Positions 1 through 6,753 of a DNA stretch of 10,708 nt are shown in pieces (the first letter of the stretch is position 1; each line of letters opens with the position of its first letter). Under the pieces are notes generated by a model that saw only the letters and a list, made by a program, of their open reading frames with translations, was not told the origin of the DNA and ran no database searches. The translations under genes and the position numbers were made by a program. This DNA is from Verrucomicrobiota bacterium (GTDB lineage: Bacteria > Verrucomicrobiota > Verrucomicrobiia > Limisphaerales > UBA9464). The stretch covers positions 1 through 10,708 of the forward strand of contig CANHYD010000051.1 of the NCBI GenBank assembly GCA_947464705.1. Direction: 5' to 3'.

Positions 1-10
1 AAGGCCCGGC

Positions 11-94
11 GAGCTCTGGGGGTAGGGCGATGTCTCCGACAGCGCCACGTCTGCGGTGCCGGACCGCTCGGAGATCGGTCCCTACCTCGGAGGC
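11..94. repeat. 84-bp palindromic intergenic repeat, copy 1
   Basis: This is a direct repeat of 144-227 at a constant offset of 133 bp. It differs at only three positions (17, 47 and 87), all transitions. It is an imperfect palindrome: an outer stem built on GGTAGGG and CCCTACC, a middle stem TCTCCGA/TCGGAGA, and a small apical hairpin with a GTCT loop. Relative to copy 2, the changes at 17 and 87 turn Watson-Crick pairs of the outer stem into G-U pairs if the plus strand is transcribed. The change at 47 creates an A-C mismatch near the apical loop. The element lies downstream of hrpA and outside any credible gene. The family and mobilising enzyme are not known to me. Confidence 0.85.
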
Positions 95-143
95 TGTTCG
101 GGGAAGGAACGTGGGTCTTGTCACCGGGTGGCTGGGGTTAGGT

Positions 144-227
144 GAGCTCCGGGGGTAGGGCGATGTCTCCGACAGCGCCGCGTCTGCGGTGCCGGACCGC
201 TCGGAGATCGGTCCCTACCCCGGAGGC
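144..227. repeat. 84-bp palindromic intergenic repeat, copy 2
   Basis: This is the better-paired copy of the repeat at 11-94. The outer arms are 147-160 and 213-225, pairing over 13 bp with one bulged G. The middle arms are 166-172 and 201-207 (7 bp). The apical arms are 175-181 and 186-192 (7 bp including one G-U), closing a four-base GTCT loop. It ends 14 bp before the hrpA stop codon, so a transcript of hrpA would run straight into it. It could therefore act as a transcription terminator or mRNA 3'-end stabiliser, although there is no clear U-tract. Role inferred; repeat and symmetry are seen directly. Confidence 0.85.
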
Positions 228-241
228 GGGATGAAACCCAC

Positions 242-3200
242 TCAGCGGAGAGCGGCCAAAGACTCTTCCAGCCGCTTGGGTGACACCGGCACTGCAGTGC
301 CCAATTCCTGAGCAAACAGGGACACTTTGTATTCTTCGAGGAGCCACCGAAACCCCTCGATGCGGTGGGATGCTTCTGAAATCGCCGGCGGTGCGGCCCG
401 CAGGCGTGCCAATGCCGCCTGGTACGGCGCAACGGCCTTGGCCCGCTCGGCGTCTTTGACCGGGTTGTTGGCGGCCCGTTCGGCGCGCAATGTCAGCGCC
501 TTGAGATACCGGGGTAAATGGCGCAGCGATTCAAATGCCACACCATCGAGAAAGGCCGGCGGCATCAGGGAAGCCAACTCCTCGGCCAAGGTGGCCGGCC
601 GGGACACGGTAGCGGCGGCAGTCGCGAGCGGTGTTTTTCCGCCACCGGAAGGCGTCACCAGCAACGCGCCCAATTGACTCAAGTCATTGAGGGTCCGGGT
701 CTTGGCGGACGCCGCCGGGGCCGGGGCCGCGAGCCCGATACGGCTGCGGGCCACTTGAAGAGCCTGAAGGACGAGCGCCAGTTGATCCATGAACTTGGAG
801 ACCAGTCCGGGGATGCACTCCCGACTCCGAGTCACCGCAGCCTCGAAGGCGGAAAGGGTCAATGCCTCCGGTAATTCGGCGGGCAGTATGTGGCGCAGGA
901 GATGACGGAAGGCACTCTCCCGCAACTCGGACGCCGTCCCGATGGCCGCATAGGCCGCGTCAAAACGGACCAAGGCGCGAAGGTCTTTTTCCACCCAGGC
1001 CAAGTCCTTGGACAGCGCGAGTTCCACCAGGCGCTGGAATCCCGGCAACGAGGCCGTTTGGCGGGCCTCCCGAGTGCGGAAGAGTCGGACATTCACTCCG
1101 GCTCCTTCCCGCTCCAACCCCGGCCACGCCATCACCGGAAAGACCGGGTCGTCCACGATGGTGATGCATTCCGGCAAGTCGCCGCAGCTCCAGGTGGTCA
1201 TGGCTGGACGTTCCCAACGTCGGACTGCTTGAACCCAGGCCGGCGGATCACCGACGGTCTTGGGGGCCGCCTGAGGCAGTCGCTCGCGGACTTCCTGAAA
1301 ATCCCGACCGGCCACCAACGTGCGACGGTCGGACCCCAGCAATTCGAAGCGCAGCTTCAAATGAGCGGGAACAGCTCCCGCATCCCAAGCGTCTTCGGGG
1401 ATGGGCACCCGATAGCGCTGGGTCAGGAATCGAGCGAGGTCGGCAAAGAACGAAGTTCCCTGAGGTTGGAATTCGCGAACAATCTCCACGATCTTGGGCG
1501 GGAAAGGCATCAGTTCACGGCGCAGCGACTTCGGCAACGCGCGGAGCAATTCCTCGATCTTGGCCTCACGCAAACCCGGAACCGCCCACTCCAAGACGGA
1601 CGCCGCGGCCCGCTGGGCCAACGGTGCGGGCAACTTCACCGTGACACCGTCGTGAGCTTCGCCGGGCGCATAGGCATAGACCAGTGGAACCACCTGGCCA
1701 TCGACCGTCACGCTGTCGGGAAAGGCATTCTCATCCAGGTGGAGGTCTTTGCCTCCGGTGATCTCTGGCTCGGTGGCACACAAGTACCCCACCTCGGTGT
1801 GATCCCGCATCCATCGGTGCAATTCGTGCAGCGACGAGATAGTGTCCAAGTGCCGGGCATAGAACTCGAAAAAAGCCTGGTCCAAGTCCACTGACGTGCG
1901 CCTTAGGCGCGTCTGCCAATTCTCCACCTTCTCTCGCAGAGCGCGATTGGCCGACATGAACGCGGGCTCTGCCGAGGGCGCGCTGGTCTGCATGGCCCGC
2001 ACCACGGCCCGCTGATCATCTCCGTCAAAGTCGTCGTTCCGTCCGGAGAGCGCCGGAGGCAACAAGTCATCTTCGACCAGCGCCGACCGGATGAAAATCG
2101 CGGTGGCTTCGCGGGGCGCAATGTTTCCATAGGCGACCTTGCGGGCGAAGACCTCCAGGCCGTGGAAGGTGGTTTTCTCTTCGACCAGCACCCGGCCGGC
2201 ACTGGCACTCCAGTGCGGGTTCAGGTGGGTCACCTTGCACAGGTGCGGGGCCAGCCGGACGATCCACTGGGGATCGATCCCCGCCAAAGTCCGGGCGAAG
2301 AGTTGCGAGGTTTCCACGATCTCGCCGCAAACCATCCAGGCGGGCTGACGGGGCTTCTCGGGCTTGCCTGGGGCGGCGCCCGCAGGGGGCGGGCGACGAT
2401 CCTGCCGCGGTGAGCGTTCCGGTCGATCGTACAGCACGGAACCGGGAAACACCGCCACCATCCGGTTGCCGACACCCTTGTACTGATTGCGTTCTTGGCG
2501 AACGGCCACATGGCCCAAGAGCCCGGCCAGGATGCAGCGATGCACCGCTTCTTCGTCAGCGGGACGCTCGTTGAGCTTCACGCCATCGAGGTCTTCCAAG
2601 GCCCCCTGCAACTGCCCATGCAAGTCCTGCCATTCACGCATGCGGAGGTAGGAGAGGAAGTGCTGGCGGCAGAATTTCCGCCGTGCGCCCTGGGTTCGCA
2701 GCGATTCCCACTGATCATGCACCCCGTTCCAAAGACCCAGCAGCGACAGGAAATCCGACTGCGAGTGCATGAAACGGCGGTGAGCCTTGTCAGCCGCCTC
2801 GCGTTGGTCGAGCGGGCGTTCGCGAGGGTCCTGGATGCTCAGGCCGGCGGCGATGATGAGGAGCTCTCGACCCGCGTGCTCGGTTTGTGCCTGGAGGAGC
2901 ATTCGACCCAGCGTGGGATCGATGGGAAGCCGGGCCAGATCGCGACCCAACGGCGTCAATTCGCGCTGTTCATCCAAGGCACCCAATTCCTGCAAGAGCG
3001 AATAGCCACCACTGATGGCCATCGGGGCCGGCGGATTCAGGAACGGGAAAGTCTCGATGTCGCCCAGGCGCGAGGCCTTCATCCGCAGGATGACCTCGGC
3101 CAAGTTGGCCCGCTGGATCTCCGGCTGCGTGAACGGAGAACGCGCTTCAAAATCCTCCTCGGAATACAGTCGGATACAAACACCCGCCTCAACACGGCCC

Positions 3201-4405
3201 GCGCGCCCCTTCCGCTGGTTGGCACTGCTCTGCGACACCGCCTCGACCGGCAACCGACGGGTGCGGGTGCGAGGGTTGTAGCGACTCATCCGAACCAACC
3301 CGGAGTCGATCACGAAGCGGATACCCGGAATGGTCAGCGAGGTCTCGGCGATGTTGGTGGCGATCACCACCTTGCGCCTCGCGGAGGGACTGAAGACCCG
3401 CTGTTGATCTCCGGAACTGAGCCGCCCGAACAGCGGCACCACCTCCGCCTCGGAGCCCAGTCGCCCCTCAATCAAGTCGGCGCATTCGCGAATGTCCCGC
3501 TCACCGGGTAGGAAGATGAGCACGTCGCCCGTGCCAGTCTCATAGAACAGACGCTCGCACTCGCGGGCCGCGGCATCCACGAAATCCGTGTCGGCCGGAT
3601 CCGACGAAGCACCCTCTCCACCCGGCGGCCGATACTCGACCTCCACGGGAAAGGTGCGCCCGGACACTTCGATGATGGGCGCATCGTTGAACGCCTTGGA
3701 GAAGGCCGCCGTGTCAATGGTAGCCGAGGTGATGATGACCTTCAGGTCCGGCCGTTGGGCCAAGAGGTTCTTCAGGTGACCCAGCAGAAAATCGATGTTC
3801 AGCGAACGCTCATGAGCCTCATCGATGATGATGGCATCGTATTCGGCGAGGGTCGGATCGCCCTGCACCTCGGCCAGCAGCATGCCGTCGGTCATCAATT
3901 TGATGACGGTGTCGGCACCGGATCGATCATCGAAGCGGATCTTGCAGCCCACCTCGCGCCCCCAGGAGACATTGAGTTCTTCCGCGATGCGCCGGGAGAT
4001 CGACAGCGCGGCCACCCGCCGGGGCTGTGTGCAACCAATCATCGCCCGGGCACCGAGTCCGGCTTCCAGGCACATCTTCGGAATTTGAGTCGTCTTGCCC
4101 GATCCGGTCTCACCGGCGATGACCACGACCTGATGAGCCCGGATCGCCGCCACAATGTCCTCCTTGCGGGAGGAGATGGGCAGACCCGGCGGATACTCCG
4201 GGCGTGGCATCGTGAGCGCCCGGTACTCGCGACGTTCGATGGAGCTGCGCGCCTGCTCGAGGAGACGATCCAGCGGATGCTCTCCCTCGCCCACAGGACG
4301 CCCGTCCCTCACCCACCGAGCCGCACGCGCCCCGAGTCGAACCCAGTCGGATAGCATGCAGCGCGGCAAGAGTTGCCGAAGTTCATCAATGCGCGGGTCG
4401 GTCAT
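242..4405 (-). CDS. hrpA: ATP-dependent RNA helicase HrpA (DEAH box)
   Basis: This is a 1387-residue helicase, close to or slightly longer than the roughly 1300 residues of E. coli HrpA. All core DEAH motifs are visible: Walker A GETGSGKT at 98-105, DEAH at 195-198, SAT at 227-229, TNIAETSLT at 350-358 and QRKGRAGR at 397-404. The helicase-associated HA2 and OB-fold region follows, to about residue 720. The long HrpA-specific C-terminal domain (DUF3418) fills the rest, with the typical VAYGNI and DGVTVKLP segments near 758 and 919. The family unwinds RNA using NTP, is cytosolic, and has been linked in E. coli to mRNA processing and to rescue of stalled ribosomes. I chose the ATG at 4405. A TTG nine codons upstream (4432) keeps the frame open but has no better ribosome site. 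Oddities are a Pro/Arg/Lys-rich insert at about 662-688 and a low-complexity stretch at about 785-819. The gene is complete and uninterrupted. Confidence 0.96.
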   Translation of the reverse strand: MTDPRIDELRQLLPRCMLSDWVRLGARAARWVRDGRPVGEGEHPLDRLLEQARSSIERREYRALTMPRPEYPPGLPISSRKEDIVAAIRAHQVVVIAGETGSGKTTQIPKMCLEAGLGARAMIGCTQPRRVAALSISRRIAEELNVSWGREVGCKIRFDDRSGADTVIKLMTDGMLLAEVQGDPTLAEYDAIIIDEAHERSLNIDFLLGHLKNLLAQRPDLKVIITSATIDTAAFSKAFNDAPIIEVSGRTFPVEVEYRPPGGEGASSDPADTDFVDAAARECERLFYETGTGDVLIFLPGERDIRECADLIEGRLGSEAEVVPLFGRLSSGDQQRVFSPSARRKVVIATNIAETSLTIPGIRFVIDSGLVRMSRYNPRTRTRRLPVEAVSQSSANQRKGRAGRVEAGVCIRLYSEEDFEARSPFTQPEIQRANLAEVILRMKASRLGDIETFPFLNPPAPMAISGGYSLLQELGALDEQRELTPLGRDLARLPIDPTLGRMLLQAQTEHAGRELLIIAAGLSIQDPRERPLDQREAADKAHRRFMHSQSDFLSLLGLWNGVHDQWESLRTQGARRKFCRQHFLSYLRMREWQDLHGQLQGALEDLDGVKLNERPADEEAVHRCILAGLLGHVAVRQERNQYKGVGNRMVAVFPGSVLYDRPERSPRQDRRPPPAGAAPGKPEKPRQPAWMVCGEIVETSQLFARTLAGIDPQWIVRLAPHLCKVTHLNPHWSASAGRVLVEEKTTFHGLEVFARKVAYGNIAPREATAIFIRSALVEDDLLPPALSGRNDDFDGDDQRAVVRAMQTSAPSAEPAFMSANRALREKVENWQTRLRRTSVDLDQAFFEFYARHLDTISSLHELHRWMRDHTEVGYLCATEPEITGGKDLHLDENAFPDSVTVDGQVVPLVYAYAPGEAHDGVTVKLPAPLAQRAAASVLEWAVPGLREAKIEELLRALPKSLRRELMPFPPKIVEIVREFQPQGTSFFADLARFLTQRYRVPIPEDAWDAGAVPAHLKLRFELLGSDRRTLVAGRDFQEVRERLPQAAPKTVGDPPAWVQAVRRWERPAMTTWSCGDLPECITIVDDPVFPVMAWPGLEREGAGVNVRLFRTREARQTASLPGFQRLVELALSKDLAWVEKDLRALVRFDAAYAAIGTASELRESAFRHLLRHILPAELPEALTLSAFEAAVTRSRECIPGLVSKFMDQLALVLQALQVARSRIGLAAPAPAASAKTRTLNDLSQLGALLVTPSGGGKTPLATAAATVSRPATLAEELASLMPPAFLDGVAFESLRHLPRYLKALTLRAERAANNPVKDAERAKAVAPYQAALARLRAAPPAISEASHRIEGFRWLLEEYKVSLFAQELGTAVPVSPKRLEESLAALR

Positions 4406-4707
4406 GCAGTCGGGGCGGAGAGCATGCGACAAGCCCGGCGCGTGGCAACGCCGAGGATGACCGGATCACGGGCCGGACCTGGACTCGAGAAACGCGGGAT
4501 CCGCCCCAGCCTTCCAAGGGTTCCGGTTCTGCGAATTGGCTCACGCCTCGAGTCCTGGAGGGCAAACAAGGGGGCAATCCCGACAAATGCGGAGAAGCTC
4601 GTCCTCCGCCAGCCTCTAGGTTCCCACCCCCGGAATGGGTGTGACCCAGTAAGAAACGTCGGATCACGCGCCCAACCGCCCTCACATCCAGCAACCCGTC
4701 GTTCAAC
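4406..4707. other. Divergent intergenic region between hrpA and the 94-residue gene
   Basis: About 300 bp separate the two divergent starts, so promoters for both genes should lie here. I could not pick a convincing -35/-10 pair. No credible ORF is present; the minus-strand reading frames across it have no recognisable protein. The only local structure is a pair of overlapping small hairpins: CACCC/GGGTG at 4625-4629 and 4637-4641, and TGGGT/ACCCA at 4636-4640 and 4644-4648. They share the GGGT and so exclude each other. They would lie about 60 to 80 nt ahead of the 94-residue gene. Confidence 0.5.
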
Positions 4708-4992
4708 ATGCTCCCCAAATACAAAGTCACCTACGACATCGATCCGCACGGCAGAATGCCTGCCTCGCATTTCACCACCGATGACCCGGTCACCTGCGAG
4801 AGCTTCCTGACCGATCTCTTGGATCGAAGACTGCACATCCGGGAAATCTCGCACGAGGGGGTGGCCCTACCGCCGAAGCAGTTCGATGAAATGATCCGTT
4901 CGGCTGTGCTGCAACTGGCCTCCCACCACGTGTGCACGTCACTGAAGATTTCCAGTGATGATGCCCATGTCCGATTCGGTTTGCCGTCCTGA
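4708..4992 (+). CDS. Hypothetical protein, 94 residues
   Basis: I do not recognise this protein. It opens MLPKYKVTYDIDPHGRMP and ends HVRFGLPS, with no signal peptide, membrane segment or Cys-pair metal site. The pattern of alternating hydrophobic stretches (a strand-like KYKVTYDI, a helix-like block around residues 25-40, and a second around 57-72) suggests a small soluble alpha/beta domain. The start at 4708 is the first ATG and the only sensible one; there is no obvious Shine-Dalgarno sequence. The codons look like ordinary coding sequence for this genome, and the frame sits alone between a divergent hrpA and a phosphatase 170 bp downstream. It is probably a real gene, but its function is open. 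Spurious prediction is the main alternative. Confidence 0.7.
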   Translation: MLPKYKVTYDIDPHGRMPASHFTTDDPVTCESFLTDLLDRRLHIREISHEGVALPPKQFDEMIRSAVLQLASHHVCTSLKISSDDAHVRFGLPS

Positions 4993-5017
4993 TCGCCACC
5001 CTCCCGATCACGGGTTT

Positions 5018-5035
5018 CCGGGTCCCGCGACCCGG
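5018..5035 (+). terminator. Hairpin after the 94-residue gene, possible terminator
   Basis: A perfect 7-bp GC-rich stem, CCGGGTC (5018-5024) with GACCCGG (5029-5035), closes a four-base CCGC loop 25 bp past the stop codon at 4992. Two flanking T-A pairs could extend it across a bulged G. The following bases are AATCCAAAATTG rather than a U-tract, so classical Rho-independent termination is doubtful. The stem itself is clear; the role is inferred from its position. Confidence 0.35.
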
Positions 5036-5162
5036 GAATCCAAAATTGTGGGAGTGGCCGTGGAGGGACTCCGGTCTGCTCGTCGGATTCCGACCATGAA
5101 CACCGCGCGAGGGTCCGCGATTGATGTGAAGGCCCGGAGCGGTTCAGGCTGAAGGCACAACG

Positions 5163-6050
5163 ATGAGCCAAGCCCTACTTCCTTCCCGCCCTCCTTCCAA
5201 TACCCGGGCTTTGGCTGCGGCCGTGTCGGCGGCCCGAGAGGCGGGGGCTTTGATGAAGACACACCTGCGCCGGGCCAAGCAGGTGAACGAGTCGCATCAA
5301 CACGACATCAAGCTCGAGCTCGATGTGCGGTGCCAAAAGCTAATCACCCGAGCACTGGCCACTGTCTTTCCTGGCATCCCCGTCTTGGGTGAAGAAGGGA
5401 TCGACGCGGCCAGCGAGAAGTCCGCGGCACGCTGGGTCGTCGACCCCATCGACGGCACCGTGAATTTCGCCTACGGAATCCCCCACGCCGCCGTCAGCAT
5501 CGCCCTTCAAGTGCGCACCGAGGACGGTTTCCGGAACGAGGTCGGCGTGGTGTTCGACCCCTTCATGGACGACCTGTGGACCGCCATCCGCGGCAAGCCT
5601 GCCCGACTCAATGGCCGCATCACTCGAGTGAGCACCCGAGCCCGTTTGGACGAATCCATCGTCTCGCTCGGCTTCGCCAAGAGCCAAGACAGCCTGAAGG
5701 CGGCCCAGTCCGACTTTTTGGAACTGACCCACCGGGTCCGCAAGATCCGAATCATGGGTTCGGCGGCACTGGCCCTGACCTACGTCGCCTGCGGCCGCTT
5801 CGACGCCTATGTCGAGGCTGGGGTGCGCCTCTGGGACATCGCGGCGGGTGGCTTGATCGTCGAATGCGCCGGCGGGTCCTTCGTCACCCAAGCCCTTTCC
5901 GGTGAGCACCGCTACGCGCTGATCGCCAGCAACGGACTCATTCACGACCAGATCCCGCACGCACGCACGTCGGTAACCCGGTCGAAGCCTTCAGGGCCCA
6001 AGGGCGGATCGAAGGGCCGGACCTCTTCCAAATCTCGCACCCGGTCGTGA
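5163..6050 (+). CDS. Inositol monophosphatase family phosphatase
   Basis: This is a 295-residue Mg2+-dependent sugar- or inositol-phosphate phosphatase of the IMPase/SuhB superfamily. The metal-binding signature residues are all present: GEEG at 76-79 (Glu77), DPIDGT at 94-99 (Asp94, Asp97), and WDIAAGG at 224-230 (Asp225). The spacing matches Glu70, Asp90, Asp93 and Asp220 of human IMPase. The family hydrolyses phosphate monoesters such as inositol-1-phosphate, histidinol phosphate or 3'-phosphoadenosine 5'-phosphate (PAP); the substrate cannot be fixed from sequence. GAAGG at 5151-5155, seven bases ahead of the ATG, is a plausible ribosome site. The catalytic fold ends near residue 265; an unusual basic tail rich in Lys, Arg, Ser and Gly follows to 295. 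No signal peptide, so cytosolic. The stop codon directly abuts the stop of the convergent gene. Confidence 0.93.
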   Translation: MSQALLPSRPPSNTRALAAAVSAAREAGALMKTHLRRAKQVNESHQHDIKLELDVRCQKLITRALATVFPGIPVLGEEGIDAASEKSAARWVVDPIDGTVNFAYGIPHAAVSIALQVRTEDGFRNEVGVVFDPFMDDLWTAIRGKPARLNGRITRVSTRARLDESIVSLGFAKSQDSLKAAQSDFLELTHRVRKIRIMGSAALALTYVACGRFDAYVEAGVRLWDIAAGGLIVECAGGSFVTQALSGEHRYALIASNGLIHDQIPHARTSVTRSKPSGPKGGSKGRTSSKSRTRS

Positions 6051-6668
6051 TCAGGCCCAATCGTAATTGAAGCTGATACTGATGCGCTCGGCCTTCAAGG
6101 GATTGGAAGGCACCTCGTGGCGCAACCAGCTTTCAAACAGGATCACGTTACCGGCGGTGGCCGGGTAGGTGACGTAGCGACGGGACTGGGGTCCCCCTTC
6201 GGCAGACACCGGAGGGGACGCCATGAACCGACTCATCCGCGGGTCCTCGAATTTCAGCCCGGCGCAACCGCGCGGCGTCGCCACGTAATAGGTGCCGCTG
6301 ACCACAGAATTGGGATGGAGGTGCAAACTGTGGGTCACCCCCCGAGGCATGATGTTGATCCAGCAGTCAGACATCCGCAGTCCCCGGCCACCCAAGTCCC
6401 ATTCCAGAGACTTGGCATAGGCGCGGACATGACGATCGATCAAACGCTCCAATTCGGTGAACGTGGAGGAGATGGTGTGCAGGCGATCAATGGACCCATA
6501 CGAGGTGTAACCTCCGGGATAATTCTTTTTGGACCACTTGCGCCCGGCATCATCGAAATCGCGGAATTGATGGCATTCCTGCAGCAGTTCCCGATTGAAT
6601 GCAGCTCCATTGGCACGTAACCGGGCACTGTAGATGAATGTGGGAAACCAGGCTTCGATCCGCTTCAC
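6051..6668 (-). CDS. Putative 2OG-Fe(II) oxygenase (2OG-FeII_Oxy_5 type)
   Basis: This 205-residue protein resembles the small putative 2-oxoglutarate/Fe(II) oxygenases of the 2OG-FeII_Oxy_5 family (TIGR02466-like). Visible hallmarks are the His-rich HSLHLHPNS at 113-121 followed by SGTYYV, FEDP at about 149, an AGNVILFES strand at 172-180, a distal His184 in WLRHEVP, and Arg195 in ERISISFN, which would bind the 2OG carboxylate. The core has the HxHPNS pattern rather than the textbook HxD, as I recall for this family, so the exact iron ligands are not assigned. The substrate is unknown; relatives occur in phages and bacteria. No signal peptide. The start is GTG at 6668; no clear Shine-Dalgarno sequence. 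It is divergent from the exported-protein unit and convergent, with zero spacing, with the phosphatase gene. Confidence 0.82.
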   Translation of the reverse strand: MKRIEAWFPTFIYSARLRANGAAFNRELLQECHQFRDFDDAGRKWSKKNYPGGYTSYGSIDRLHTISSTFTELERLIDRHVRAYAKSLEWDLGGRGLRMSDCWINIMPRGVTHSLHLHPNSVVSGTYYVATPRGCAGLKFEDPRMSRFMASPPVSAEGGPQSRRYVTYPATAGNVILFESWLRHEVPSNPLKAERISISFNYDWA

Positions 6669-6753
6669 GGGAGAAAGACTGCCCCAGTGGACACGTGCGA
6701 TGAAACCTTTTCAGCCGGGTCGGCGTCGGTCTGTCTGTCAGCCTGATGTTTCC

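Noticed and set aside
890..1894. Plus-strand open frame of 334 codons opposite hrpA
   Set aside because: It lies wholly antisense to a motif-complete hrpA, has no recognisable domain, and reads as the shadow of a GC-rich gene.
2495..3511. Plus-strand open frame of 338 codons opposite hrpA
   Set aside because: Antisense to the helicase core, whose motifs are encoded on the other strand; no domain signature.
4430..4432. TTG as the hrpA start
   Set aside because: It adds only nine residues, has no better ribosome site, and an ATG in frame at 4405 gives a family-like N terminus.
6634..6753. Earlier ATG starts (6634, 6700) for the DUF1549/DUF1553 gene
   Set aside because: 6634 overlaps the divergent gene's coding region; from 6700 the added codons have low GC3 and bury the signal peptide. 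6700 remains possible.
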